This document shows, in pieces, positions 35,301 through 43,907 of a DNA stretch of 64,000 nt (position 1 is the first letter of the stretch; the number at the start of each line of letters is the position of its first letter). The stretch is from Simplicispira metamorpha (lineage in GTDB: Bacteria > Pseudomonadota > Gammaproteobacteria > Burkholderiales > Burkholderiaceae_C): contig NZ_SLXH01000018.1 in assembly GCF_004341365.1 (NCBI RefSeq), forward strand, positions 1 through 64,000, given 5' to 3'. The notes beneath the pieces are model-generated. The model made no database searches and was not told the origin of the DNA. It saw nothing but the letters and a program-made list of their open reading frames with translations. A program made the translations under genes and the position numbers.

Positions 35301-36233
35301 TCAGCCGTCGGCGCGAATGCGCTGCACCAGCGCTTGCAAAACGGTTTCGGCCTGCTCGTTGGCGATCTGGCAGGTGCCCGCCGCGTTGTGGCCGCCACCG
35401 CCGTATTCCAGCATCAGATTGCCCACGTGGGTTTGGCTGCTGCGGTCAAGAATGGACTTGCCGGTGGCAAACACGGTGTTCTGCTTTTGCACACCCCACA
35501 TCACATGGATGGAGATGTTGGCCGTGGGGAACAGCGCGTAAATCATGAAGCGGTTGACCGCCCAGATGGTTTCTTCAGCGCGCAAGTCCAGCACCACCAA
35601 GTTGCCGTGCTGGGTGGCGCAGCGCAGGATTTGCTCTTTGGCGCGGGCGGCGTGGTCAAAGTAGAGCGTGACGCGCTCTTGCACATCGGGCAGGGCCAGG
35701 ATTTGCGCGATGGTGTGGTCGCGGCAGTATTTGATGAGATCCATCATCAGCTGGTAGTTGCTGATGCGGAATTCGCGAAAGCGCCCCAGGCCGGTGCGCG
35801 AGTCCATCAGGTAGTTCAGCAGCACCCAGCCTTGGGGGTCGAGGATATCTTCGCGCGAATACTGGGCCGAGTCGGCCTGATCGACGGCTGCCATCATCTC
35901 GTCGGTGACGCGCGGAAAACGCGCCTTGCCACCGTAGTGGTTGTACACCACGCGCGCCGCCGAGGGGGCGTGCGCCTCGATGATGTGGTTGGCACGCTCG
36001 CCGGTGTTGCGCACGGTTTCGGACTCGTGGTGGTCAAACACCAGGTGCGCGCCGGGCACGTAAGGCAGGTTGGTGGTGATGTCGCGCTCGGTGATGGCGA
36101 TCTTGCCGTCCTGCATGTCTTTGGGGTGGACGAACAGGATGTCGTCGATCAGCTCCAGCTCATGGAGCAGCACGGCGCACACCAGGCCATCAAAGTCGCT
36201 GCGGGTCACCAGTCGGTAGGGGGGTTGGCTCAC
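35301..36233 (-). CDS. DHH/DHHA1-family phosphoesterase
   Basis: 310 residues. RSDFDGLVCAVLL near the N-terminus and LVFDHHESE (DHH motif) form the metal site; YGGGGHNAAGTCQI at the C-terminus is the DHHA1 substrate loop. Relatives include exopolyphosphatases and oligoribonuclease/pAp phosphatases (NrnA), which use Mn2+. The exact substrate cannot be set from sequence alone. The GTG at 36233 is chosen for its AGGAG 5 bases upstream; other upstream starts lack one. Confidence 0.85.
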   Translation of the reverse strand: MSQPPYRLVTRSDFDGLVCAVLLHELELIDDILFVHPKDMQDGKIAITERDITTNLPYVPGAHLVFDHHESETVRNTGERANHIIEAHAPSAARVVYNHYGGKARFPRVTDEMMAAVDQADSAQYSREDILDPQGWVLLNYLMDSRTGLGRFREFRISNYQLMMDLIKYCRDHTIAQILALPDVQERVTLYFDHAARAKEQILRCATQHGNLVVLDLRAEETIWAVNRFMIYALFPTANISIHVMWGVQKQNTVFATGKSILDRSSQTHVGNLMLEYGGGGHNAAGTCQIANEQAETVLQALVQRIRADG

Positions 36234-36289
36234 GGGGTTCTCCTGAAAGGCAGGGTTGGTGTCATGAAAAAACAAAAATGCGCGCGCGC

Positions 36290-37576
36290 TCAGAACCGCT
36301 CGCCGGGCGCCAGATAGCGCCACTGGCCCACGGGCAGGTTGCCCAGCGTGATGCGGCCCATGCGGATGCGCTTGAGGCCCACCACTTTGAGGCCAACCTG
36401 CTCACACATGCGGCGGATCTGGCGTTTTTTGCCCTCGGTGAGCACAAAGCGCAGCTGCTCGGGGTTTTGCCATTCGACGCGGGCGGGCTTGAGCGGCTGG
36501 CCGTCCAGGCTCAGGCCGTGGCGCAGGCGATCGAGCAGCGCGGGCGGAAACACCGCCTGCACGTTGGTGCTGACCGGGTCGTGCTCGTGGATTTCTTGCA
36601 GCGGCGCGCTGCGTGCATCGGGGTGGCTGATGGGAGCCTGGCCGGGGCCGTGGTAAACCACGCGCACCAGGTATTCTTTTTCCAGCTCAGAGTCTTCACC
36701 GATGAGCTGGCGCGCCACGCGGCCATCCTGCGTCAGCACCAACAGGCCCACCGAGTCGATGTCCAGCCGCCCGGCGGGCGCCAGGCCGCGCAGGTGCGGC
36801 GGCGTAAAGCGCAGGCCGCTGGCGTCACCCTGCCAGTGGGTGCGCGGGTTGATGAGCATCACCGCCGGGGTGTGGCCATCTTCGGCCTGGCCCGAGACGT
36901 AGCCGATGGGCTTGTTCAGCAGGATGGTGACTTGGCTGTCTTGCTGGCGCTGGGCCGCGCGCTCGACGGTGACGCGGTCTTGCGGCGTGACTTTGACGCC
37001 CATCTCGGCCACTTCGCCGTTCACATAGACCCAGCCGTGCGCAATCCAGTCGTCGGCCTCACGGCGCGAGCACAGGCCCAGTTCGGCCAGGCGCTTGTTC
37101 AGGCGCATGCTGCCATCGGGATTGGGCGCTGGTGCCGGGCGCGGGCCGGGGGCCGGGCGCGCGGCGCTGGTGCGGGGTGCGGCGGGGTCGGCGGCACGGG
37201 ACGGTGTAGGAGCGGCGCCACGGGGCGCGCGGTAGGCCGATGGCACCGGGGCGCCACCACGCGGGGCGTTGCCTGCGGGGCGCGGGGCACTGGCGTTGCC
37301 ACGGGGCGCAGTGCCTGCCGGGCGGGCGGGCGGCGCATCAGCCGACCAGACGCGGTTGGCGGGCGCGGGCGGGCGGTGGCCGTCCTCGCGCGGTGCGGAA
37401 GCGGCGCCCCGGGGCGCAGAGCGCGGGGGGCGGGCACCGGCAGGCGCTGGCGCACTGGGCGCGGACGAGAGCACCGGGCGGCGCAGCACGGGCCGCGCAG
37501 ACTGGCCCCCGGGCGCTGGCGCGGCGGCGGTCAGCGGGGCATCAGAGCCCCGGGGAGGGCGGGCGGCAGAGGACAT
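36290..37576 (-). CDS. rRNA pseudouridine synthase, RsuA/RluF-like, with long N-terminal extension
   Basis: 428 residues. From about 157: an S4 RNA-binding domain (RLNKRLAELGLCSRREADDWIAHG), then the synthase domain with catalytic Asp in GRLDIDSVGLLVLT and EGKKRQIRRMCEQVGLKVVG. The last signature and LGNLPVGQW resemble RluF (23S U2604) more than RluB or RsuA. The first 155 residues are an Ala/Pro/Arg/Gly-rich disordered extension (SAPRGAASAPRED...), likely RNA-interacting. The start at 37576 lacks a good ribosome site. A dispersed repeat lies just upstream. Confidence 0.88.
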   Translation of the reverse strand: MSSAARPPRGSDAPLTAAAPAPGGQSARPVLRRPVLSSAPSAPAPAGARPPRSAPRGAASAPREDGHRPPAPANRVWSADAPPARPAGTAPRGNASAPRPAGNAPRGGAPVPSAYRAPRGAAPTPSRAADPAAPRTSAARPAPGPRPAPAPNPDGSMRLNKRLAELGLCSRREADDWIAHGWVYVNGEVAEMGVKVTPQDRVTVERAAQRQQDSQVTILLNKPIGYVSGQAEDGHTPAVMLINPRTHWQGDASGLRFTPPHLRGLAPAGRLDIDSVGLLVLTQDGRVARQLIGEDSELEKEYLVRVVYHGPGQAPISHPDARSAPLQEIHEHDPVSTNVQAVFPPALLDRLRHGLSLDGQPLKPARVEWQNPEQLRFVLTEGKKRQIRRMCEQVGLKVVGLKRIRMGRITLGNLPVGQWRYLAPGERF

Positions 37577-37590
37577 AAATTTCAAATTTG

Positions 37591-37626
37591 ATAGCTGGTC
37601 GCGCCCACCACGCAAGGGCTGGGCAC
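37591..37626 (+). repeat. Dispersed 36-bp repeat, copy 11
   Basis: ATAGCTGGTCGCGCCCACCA to CAAGGGCTGGGC, in the 99-bp gap upstream of the pseudouridine synthase. Confidence 0.65.
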
Positions 37627-37675
37627 GGATTTGGCATAAATAAACCGGGCGGATGGGCCGGGCATAGGCATCGCC

Positions 37676-40018
37676 TCAGGTCTGCTGTGCGTGCCAGGCC
37701 AGAAAGGCATCCACCGGCAAGGGGCGGGCGATATGGTAGCCCTGCGCTTCATCACAGGCCAGCGCACGCAACCGCTCCAGGATGGCGGCGTTCTCCACTC
37801 CCTCGGCCACCACCGTGAGCCCGAGATTGTGCGCGAGGTCGATGGTGGAGCGCACGATGGTGGCATCGTTCTCATCGGTCTGCATGCCCATGACAAAAGA
37901 CTTGTCGATTTTCAGCTCATCGACCGGTAGGCGCTTGAGGTAGCCCAGCGAGGAGTAGCCGGTGCCGAAGTCGTCGATCGAGAGCTTGAAGCCCTGCTGC
38001 GACAGGCGGTTGAGCATGGCCTCGGCGCGCTGGGGGTCGTCCATGATGGCGCTTTCGGTGATCTCCAGGCAAAAAGCGCTGGCCTGCACGCCGTGGCGCA
38101 CCAGCATGGCGCCCAGGCGCACGCTGAGGGCGGGGTCGAGCAGGTCGCGGGTGGACAGGTTGACCGAAATGCGCAGCCCCATGCCCCGCGTGCGCTCGTC
38201 GGCCAGCAAGCGGGCAGCGGCATCGAACATCCACAGCGTGAGCTGGCGCACAAAGCCGGTCTGCTCGGCAAACGGGATGAACTCGGCAGGCGGCACCAGG
38301 CCGCGCTGCGGGTGCTGCCAGCGCACCAGGGCTTCGGCGGCCAGGCCGTGGCCGCCTTGCAAGGCCACTTTGGGTTGCAGGTACAGGCGCAGCTCGTTTT
38401 GCTCGACGGCGCGGCGCAGCTCGGTCAGCAGCGACAGGGTTTGCGCGCTGGCCGAGTCCAGTGCCGCGTCGTAGAGCTGGGGGCCATCGAGGCGGCGCTT
38501 GGCGGCGTACATGGCCACCTCGGAGTGGCTCAGCAGCGTATCGACATCGGCGGCATCGGTGGGCCAGCAGGCAATGCCCATGCCCGCGCTCAAGTCCACG
38601 GTTTGCTCGCCAAAGGCCAGGGGTTCTTCAAAGGCGTGGGCGATGCGCCGCGCCACTTCCAGCGCGGCAGACGCGTCGGTGCGCCGCAGCAGCAGGGCGA
38701 ATTCGTTGCCGCCCAGGCGCGCCACCATGTCGCCGTGGGCCATGACCTGCTGGCGCAGGCGGTCGGCCACGGCTTGCAGCAACTGATCGCCAAAGGCGTA
38801 GCCCAGCACGTCGTTGACGTGTTTGAAGCGGTCGAGGTCGAGCGTAATCACCGCCAGCGGCATGGCCTGCGTGGTGTAGGCAGCGTGGGCCTCGATGGCC
38901 TGCAACACGGTGTCGCGAAAGCGCTCGCGGTTGGGCAGGCCGGTGAGGCGATCCCAGTACGCCAGGTGGCGGATTTCGGCTTGCTGCTCGGCAATGCCGA
39001 TGCGCATGTGGTCAAACGAGCGGGCCAGGTAGCCGACCTCGTCGTTGCGGTCGGTGTGCTCGACGGGCACGTCGTACTCGCCGCGCGAGAGGCGCTGGGT
39101 GCCCAGCACCAGCGAGCGCAGCGGCGTGGTGACGCGCCGCGCCATCAGGCCGCTGCCCAGCGCGGCCAGCAGCAGACCCACCACGGTGATGATGGCCAGC
39201 AGCACCTGCAACTGGCGGTACGGGGCCACGACCTCATCGACCGAGCGCAGCAGCAGCGCCTGCGCCTGGCCATCGGCCAGGGCGCTGGCACGCGCCAGCA
39301 AGGTGCCTTGGACACTGGCCAGCTCGGTAACGGGGCCGGTCTGTGCGCGCAGCATCTGCAACGCACCTTCGGGCAGGGTGCTGACGGGCACGGCCCAGGC
39401 GCCATCGGCTGCGCGCACGCGCAGCGCCACCTGCACCGACAGCAGCTGGTGCATTTCATCGGCCAGCGCCTGGTGTACCGGAAAGCCCATCAGCACCCAG
39501 CCCACCAGCACGGGCGCCTTCAAAGGCACCAGCACGAATTGGTAGGGCAAGCCGTCTACCACCGCGATATGGCTGCCTTGCTGCGTGCCCGAGAGCACGG
39601 GCAGCATCTGCGCCAGCGCGTCTTGCAGGTCGCCCATGCCCTGGGCGCGGCTGACCGAGCGCAGTTGCAAGCCCGTGTCCAGCAGCGCAGTGACGGAAGC
39701 GCCCAGGCGCAGGCCGTGGTTTTGCAAGGCCGATTCGATGGTGTCCAGATCGTCCGAATGCACCGCCGAGCGAAAGCCGTAGTCTGCCGCCAGCAGCGTG
39801 GCACCCTGGCGCAGACGATCGGCGTTTTGCGCCAGCAGGTGGCGCCAGACGTTTTCATCGGTGTCCAGCGCGCGGGCAATCTGGCTGCGTGCATTGCGCT
39901 CGATGGCGGCGCGCACTACGCCAAATCCGGCCACCTGCACCAACAGCAGCAACAGCAAAGACATGCCCACCAGCCGCACCACCAGGCTGCGCTGCCAACC
40001 TACGTGCAGCGCGCTCAA
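37676..40018 (-). CDS. Membrane GGDEF-EAL protein (probable c-di-GMP phosphodiesterase)
   Basis: 780 residues. TM1 (LVGMSLLLLLLVQVAGFGVV), a periplasmic sensor of about 230 residues, TM2 (LLAIITVVGLLLAALGSGLM), HAMP, GGDEF and EAL. The cyclase site is altered to RLGGNEF and no RxxD inhibitory site precedes it, so synthesis is uncertain. The EAL part is intact: AEALVRWQHPQRG, the DDFGTGYSSLGYLKRLPVDE loop, and VVAEGVEN. Hydrolysis of cyclic di-GMP is therefore predicted. A TTG start at 40018 overlaps the upstream TGA (TTGA), giving tight coupling to the cupredoxin-like gene; GTG or ATG starts further in would cut TM1. Confidence 0.88.
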   Translation of the reverse strand: MSALHVGWQRSLVVRLVGMSLLLLLLVQVAGFGVVRAAIERNARSQIARALDTDENVWRHLLAQNADRLRQGATLLAADYGFRSAVHSDDLDTIESALQNHGLRLGASVTALLDTGLQLRSVSRAQGMGDLQDALAQMLPVLSGTQQGSHIAVVDGLPYQFVLVPLKAPVLVGWVLMGFPVHQALADEMHQLLSVQVALRVRAADGAWAVPVSTLPEGALQMLRAQTGPVTELASVQGTLLARASALADGQAQALLLRSVDEVVAPYRQLQVLLAIITVVGLLLAALGSGLMARRVTTPLRSLVLGTQRLSRGEYDVPVEHTDRNDEVGYLARSFDHMRIGIAEQQAEIRHLAYWDRLTGLPNRERFRDTVLQAIEAHAAYTTQAMPLAVITLDLDRFKHVNDVLGYAFGDQLLQAVADRLRQQVMAHGDMVARLGGNEFALLLRRTDASAALEVARRIAHAFEEPLAFGEQTVDLSAGMGIACWPTDAADVDTLLSHSEVAMYAAKRRLDGPQLYDAALDSASAQTLSLLTELRRAVEQNELRLYLQPKVALQGGHGLAAEALVRWQHPQRGLVPPAEFIPFAEQTGFVRQLTLWMFDAAARLLADERTRGMGLRISVNLSTRDLLDPALSVRLGAMLVRHGVQASAFCLEITESAIMDDPQRAEAMLNRLSQQGFKLSIDDFGTGYSSLGYLKRLPVDELKIDKSFVMGMQTDENDATIVRSTIDLAHNLGLTVVAEGVENAAILERLRALACDEAQGYHIARPLPVDAFLAWHAQQT

Positions 40019-40641
40019 GGTGCCAGCTCCGCCAGCCGCACCAGGGCGGTGGCACCGGAGGCAGATACCTCCAGGGCCTGCTCGGGTACTGGCGCCCCTG
40101 CGGGCAACCGGGCGTGCCAGGTGCGCAGCCGGTAGCGGCCTGCGGGCACGGCGCTCAGGGCCGCCTGACCGCTGGCACTGGTCTGGGCGTAGTAGGGGGT
40201 GTCGAGCACCAGCACCCAACCCACCATCTGGTCATGGATGTTGCAGCCCAGCACCACCACGCCGCTTTGCTCAAAGCGCACCGGCTGGGCGGGCGTACCT
40301 GCGTAGAGCTTGAGCTCGAACTTCTTTGCGGGCGAGAACGAATAGACATGGTGGCGCACCGTGTCGTGGTTGGGAAAGCGCACCTCGCTGCCCACCGGCA
40401 CGATCAGTATCTGGGGCACAAATTGTTTGTGGTTTTGCGCCATCTCCAGGCCCGCCACGGGGCGCACCTGGCGGCGCGCCTGTTCAGACTCCAGAAACAC
40501 CACCGCATCGGCCACGCTGCGGCCACTGGCGTCCTGCACTTGCACTTGCACATCGGCGGCCTGGGCGCTGGCGGCCAGCAGTGCCCCAGCGCACCCCAGC
40601 AGGACTGCACCCATGTGGGTGCCCATGCCTGCGCACCTCAT
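40015..40641 (-). CDS. Cupredoxin-like periplasmic protein (methylamine-utilisation type)
   Basis: 208 residues with a signal peptide (AVLLGCAGALLAASAQAAD). A type-1 copper-like arrangement is visible: His in NHDTVRHHVYSFSP, then GCNIHDQMVGW supplying Cys, His and Met. Family members are often annotated as methylamine utilization proteins, though without mau genes the name is only by descent. The C-terminal part (GRYRLRTWHARLPAGAPVPE) looks like a carboxypeptidase-regulatory fold. It overlaps the upstream DUF4394 gene by ATGA and the downstream GGDEF-EAL gene by TTGA, so the three form one coupled operon. Confidence 0.83.
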   Translation of the reverse strand: MRCAGMGTHMGAVLLGCAGALLAASAQAADVQVQVQDASGRSVADAVVFLESEQARRQVRPVAGLEMAQNHKQFVPQILIVPVGSEVRFPNHDTVRHHVYSFSPAKKFELKLYAGTPAQPVRFEQSGVVVLGCNIHDQMVGWVLVLDTPYYAQTSASGQAALSAVPAGRYRLRTWHARLPAGAPVPEQALEVSASGATALVRLAELAP

Positions 40642-41531
40642 GGCGCAATGGCGATGCCCAGCAGCGCTGCGCCATCGCCCACGGTGCCCAGCGCCGTCGC
40701 GCGGCCACTGGCCAGGTCAATCTGGTAGAGCCGGGTGGGCGCATAGCCCCCGGTGCGCAGCGCCGCCAGCGCGGTGTTGGACACATCCGAAATATCGAAC
40801 GCCGCATCGGCCAGCGGCCCCAGCCCCAGGGCGCCCACGGTGCGCAAGGCGCCGGTGTTGGGCGATACCACGGGCACGGCGCCCTCCAGCGAGCCTTGCA
40901 TGACCAACGTGCCCTGGCGGCGGTCGATGGCGTAGTTGGTGGTGAGCTGCTCGTTGCGGGTGTTGTAGGTGTAGGCGGCGGCCACGATGTCGGGCCGCTG
41001 GCCTGCGTGGGCGTCGTCCGCAGCGTAGTGCAGGGCGCCATCGGGCTGCACGCCGCTCTGGGCGGCATCGCCATCGACCTGCGCGCCCGTGTCGGGGTGC
41101 AGACGCAGGTTCAGGCCGCCGGGGCCCACCACCCGGATGCGATCGACGGTGGGGTTGAAGTCCATGCCAAAAGCGCCCTGCGGCAACGCCAGCGAGGCAC
41201 CTGCGCCCACGGGCTGCAAGGCACCGCTGCGGGCGTCCAGCGTGTACAGGCGCCCCGCCTGCGACAGCGCATACAGCACGCCCCGCGCCACGCGGTAGTC
41301 GATGCCCACCAGCGCATCGCCCGCAGGCAGGCCGGTGATGGGCGTGCGCTGCAAGATGTGTGCGGGCTGGCCCGCGTTGAACGTGAGCAGCTCCATGGAT
41401 GCCGTGACGGCCAGCACCACCTCGGTGCGCACTGGCGCCGGGGGAGTGGTCAGGCTGGCACAGCCCGCCAGCAGTGCAGGCAGCACCGCCAGGGAAAACC
41501 GGTGACGCACCGGCACAAACATCCACGTCAT
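40638..41531 (-). CDS. DUF4394 lipoprotein
   Basis: 297 residues. Lipoprotein signal LAVLPALLAGCASLTT with attachment Cys near residue 24. The mature part fits DUF4394: LQRTPITGLPAGDALVGIDY, GVLYALSQAGRLYTLDARSG, GMDFNPTVDRIRVVGPGGLN, a beta-propeller-like repetition. Such domains follow secretion signals and have no known activity. First gene of the operon with the cupredoxin-like and GGDEF-EAL genes; no operator noticed upstream. Confidence 0.85.
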   Translation of the reverse strand: MTWMFVPVRHRFSLAVLPALLAGCASLTTPPAPVRTEVVLAVTASMELLTFNAGQPAHILQRTPITGLPAGDALVGIDYRVARGVLYALSQAGRLYTLDARSGALQPVGAGASLALPQGAFGMDFNPTVDRIRVVGPGGLNLRLHPDTGAQVDGDAAQSGVQPDGALHYAADDAHAGQRPDIVAAAYTYNTRNEQLTTNYAIDRRQGTLVMQGSLEGAVPVVSPNTGALRTVGALGLGPLADAAFDISDVSNTALAALRTGGYAPTRLYQIDLASGRATALGTVGDGAALLGIAIAP

Positions 41532-41620
41532 GGAAAAACTCCTTGCAGCAAGTGCGTTGGTTATACCTGATGCACAGCCCCACGAAGGCCATTTGCAGCG
41601 ATGAAATTGCTACCAATTGA

Positions 41621-41656
41621 ATAGCTGCTTGCGCCCATCCACATTGGCCTAGAGGC
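41621..41656 (+). repeat. Dispersed 36-bp repeat, copy 12
   Basis: ATAGCTGCTTGCGCCCATCC to GGCCTAGAGGC, between the DUF4394 and Crp/Fnr genes. Confidence 0.75.
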
Positions 41657-41661
41657 CGTTT

Positions 41662-42369
41662 TTAATGAAATATGCTGGAGCGCAGCGCATCGGGGTCCAG
41701 CACACGCAGGCCACCATACTCCACGCGGATCACGCCCTGCGCTTGCAGCATGGCCAATGCCTCGTTCACCCGCTGGCGCGACAGGCCCACCAGGTAGGCC
41801 ATCTCTTGCTGGGTGATGCGCAGCACCTCGCCCACACTGGGGTAGAGCACCGGGTTGAACAACGCCGCCAGGCTGCGCGCAACACGCACGTCGGGGTTGT
41901 TGAGGCGGTCGATCTCGCGCGCGGCAATGAACTGGCCCAGCCGCTCGTTGAGCTGGTTCATCACAAAGCGGTTGAAGCCGATCGAGTGGTCCAGCAGCCA
42001 GTGAAAGGTGTCTATGGGCAGGCCCGCCACCACGCTTTTGCGCAGCGCCTGGATGTTGTAGCGATAGGGCTCGCGCTTGAGGGCCGTGCCCTCGCCAAAC
42101 CAGCCGCCCGGCGGTACGCCGGTGAAGGTCATGGAGGCGCCGTCGGCACTGTCGGCGCTCATCTTGAGCAGCCCTTCCACCACACCAAACCAGTACGTCA
42201 CCGGCTTGCCCACGCGGCACACATAGTCGCCCGCGCTGGCGTCTCCCACCAGCAGCGAGGCCACGGCCCGCTCACGCTCGGCAGGCCGCAACGCAGCCAG
42301 CCAGGGGATGCCATCGATTTCTTCAGCGCGTGGCAAACGGCGGCGCTGGTGCAGCGAAAGTTCATGCAT
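41662..42369 (-). CDS. Crp/Fnr-family regulator
   Basis: 235 residues. The N-terminal cyclic-nucleotide-type barrel lacks the Fnr iron-sulfur cysteines and has the loop GGWFGEGTALKREPYRYNIQ, unlike the cAMP pocket of CRP. The C-terminal winged helix has ITQQEMAYLVGLSRQRVNEALAML. It is divergent from a substrate-binding protein gene, and a TTGTC-N8-GACAA site lies in the gap 72 bp from its start; the same site precedes the acyl-CoA synthetase operon. It probably controls both and itself; the ligand is unknown, perhaps an acyl-CoA. Confidence 0.9.
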   Translation of the reverse strand: MHELSLHQRRRLPRAEEIDGIPWLAALRPAERERAVASLLVGDASAGDYVCRVGKPVTYWFGVVEGLLKMSADSADGASMTFTGVPPGGWFGEGTALKREPYRYNIQALRKSVVAGLPIDTFHWLLDHSIGFNRFVMNQLNERLGQFIAAREIDRLNNPDVRVARSLAALFNPVLYPSVGEVLRITQQEMAYLVGLSRQRVNEALAMLQAQGVIRVEYGGLRVLDPDALRSSIFH

Positions 42370-42440
42370 GGTTCAACGGGTGCGCGAGACAAAAACAGGC
42401 CGTCGGCAGCGCCACGGCTACGGGATTTCCACGAGCCAGA

Positions 42441-42458
42441 TTGTCAGCTGCAAGACAA
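42441..42458. promoter_or_regulatory. Candidate Crp/Fnr operator, site 1
   Basis: TTGTC-N8-GACAA in the divergent gap between the regulator and the 42.5-kb binding protein. Crp/Fnr sites are usually 5-bp arms with a shorter spacer (TTGAT-N4-ATCAA), so this is a variant. The matching site at 43787 supports it. Confidence 0.6.
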
Positions 42459-42543
42459 ACTCTGACTGCACACTGGCCCATGATGGCCGCCTGCGCTGCC
42501 TTGCGGCCCCCTCCTCTCTTCAGGATTCAGGAACCCGACCACC

Positions 42544-43737
42544 ATGCACCACCTTGTTGACGCACCTTGTGCCCCGGCCTGCGCCGCTGGCCCTGCCACC
42601 CCCGCCTCGCCTGCACGCCGGCGCCTGCTGGGCACTGCGCTGGCACTGCCCTGGGTGGGCATGCACAGTGCCCGGGCGCAGGAGACGCCCCTGAAAATCT
42701 GCCAGACCACCGCCCTGAGCGGCCCACTGGGCGACCTGGGCACCGCCCTGCAACAAGGCGCCAAGGCGGCGCTGGCGGTCATCAATGCACGCGGCGGCAT
42801 CCATGGCCGCCCTATCGAGCTGCACAGCCTGGACGACGCCTACGAGGTGCCGCGCGCCCTGTCCAACCTGGAGCAGCTGCTGGCCGACCCCGACTGCTTT
42901 GCCTTGTTCAACTGCTTTGGCACACCCATGGTCGAGGCCATGCTGCCCAAGCTGAACAACGGCAACATGCCGTTTTTTGCGCCCTACACCGGCGGCCAGG
43001 TCTCGCGCGTGGCTGGGGCGCGGCACATCTTCAACATCCGCGCCAGCTACGCCGAAGAGGCCGACAAATTGGTGCAGCACCTGGCCACCATTGGCATCAA
43101 GCGCATCGGCATTGCCTACCAGAACAACACCTTTGGCCGCGAAGTGTTCACCGGCGCGCAGCAGGCCATGGTGCGTGCGCGCCTGCCCGATGCCGTCTCG
43201 GCCACGGTCGAGAGCGATGCCTCGGACGCCAAGACAGCGGCCCACAAACTCGCCGACAGCGGCCCCGAAGCGGTGCTGGTCGGGCTGGCAGGCAAGCCTG
43301 CACTGGAATTTGTCAAACACTTTCGCGCAGCGCGCCGGGGAGTGAGCCTGTATGCCGTTTCGGTGCTGGGCACCAGCGCCAACATCAAGGCGCTGGGGCA
43401 GGACGCCACCGGCATGGCCATCTCGCAGGTGGTGCCCGTGCCCACCAACGCCGCCACCGCCGTGGCACGCGACTTCCTCAAGGCCTGGCGGGCGCTGGAC
43501 GCCAACGCCGAACCATCGCACATCGCGCTGGAGGGCTACATCAACGCCCGGGTGTTTGCCGAGGCCTTGCAGCGCGCAGGCAAGAACCCCACGCGCGCCG
43601 CCTTCATCGACGCCACCTGGAGCCTGAAAAAGCTGGACCTGGGGGGATTCGAGATCAACGCCACCACCCCCGAGCGCAATGCATCGCGCTTTGTGGAGCT
43701 GACCGTGGTGGGGCGCGATGGCCGCCTGATCCGCTGA
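42544..43737 (+). CDS. ABC importer substrate-binding protein, LivK/Peripla_BP_6 type (orphan)
   Basis: 397 residues with a long N-terminus containing ARRRLLGTALALPWVGMHSA, a possible twin-arginine-like or Sec signal, cleaved near residue 45. The mature part is a type-I periplasmic-binding fold: TTALSGPLGDLGTALQQGAK, NARGGIHGRPIELHSLDDAY, GTSANIKALGQDATGMAIS. This family binds branched-chain amino acids, short amides or aromatic acids. It has no permease of its own; it may feed the Liv importer encoded 2 kb downstream. It is divergent from the Crp/Fnr-type regulator with a shared operator. Confidence 0.88.
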   Translation: MHHLVDAPCAPACAAGPATPASPARRRLLGTALALPWVGMHSARAQETPLKICQTTALSGPLGDLGTALQQGAKAALAVINARGGIHGRPIELHSLDDAYEVPRALSNLEQLLADPDCFALFNCFGTPMVEAMLPKLNNGNMPFFAPYTGGQVSRVAGARHIFNIRASYAEEADKLVQHLATIGIKRIGIAYQNNTFGREVFTGAQQAMVRARLPDAVSATVESDASDAKTAAHKLADSGPEAVLVGLAGKPALEFVKHFRAARRGVSLYAVSVLGTSANIKALGQDATGMAISQVVPVPTNAATAVARDFLKAWRALDANAEPSHIALEGYINARVFAEALQRAGKNPTRAAFIDATWSLKKLDLGGFEINATTPERNASRFVELTVVGRDGRLIR

Positions 43738-43786
43738 GAAACTGCGCGCACACAAGGGTTTTACCCGACCCGGGGAAACCCGCAAA

Positions 43787-43804
43787 TTGTCGCCACAAAG
43801 ACAA
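43787..43804. promoter_or_regulatory. Candidate Crp/Fnr operator, site 2
   Basis: TTGTC-N8-GACAA, same half-sites and spacing as site 1. It is followed directly by the palindrome TTGACGTCAA (43806-43815) and lies 104 bp before the acyl-CoA synthetase start. Confidence 0.6.
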
Positions 43805-43907
43805 ATTGACGTCAAAGTACGGCCTACCATGCAAGGGAAACTGCAGGCCCATGGCCCGCCACCGCAAGCCCTACGGGCCTGCCTCCCTGAACTTTTGAGG
43901 ACCCGGA

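Noticed and set aside
37676-40219. Longer start for the GGDEF-EAL protein at 40219
   Set aside because: It would run 200 bp through the cupredoxin-like gene; the TTG at 40018 gives a complete first membrane helix and a coupled overlap.
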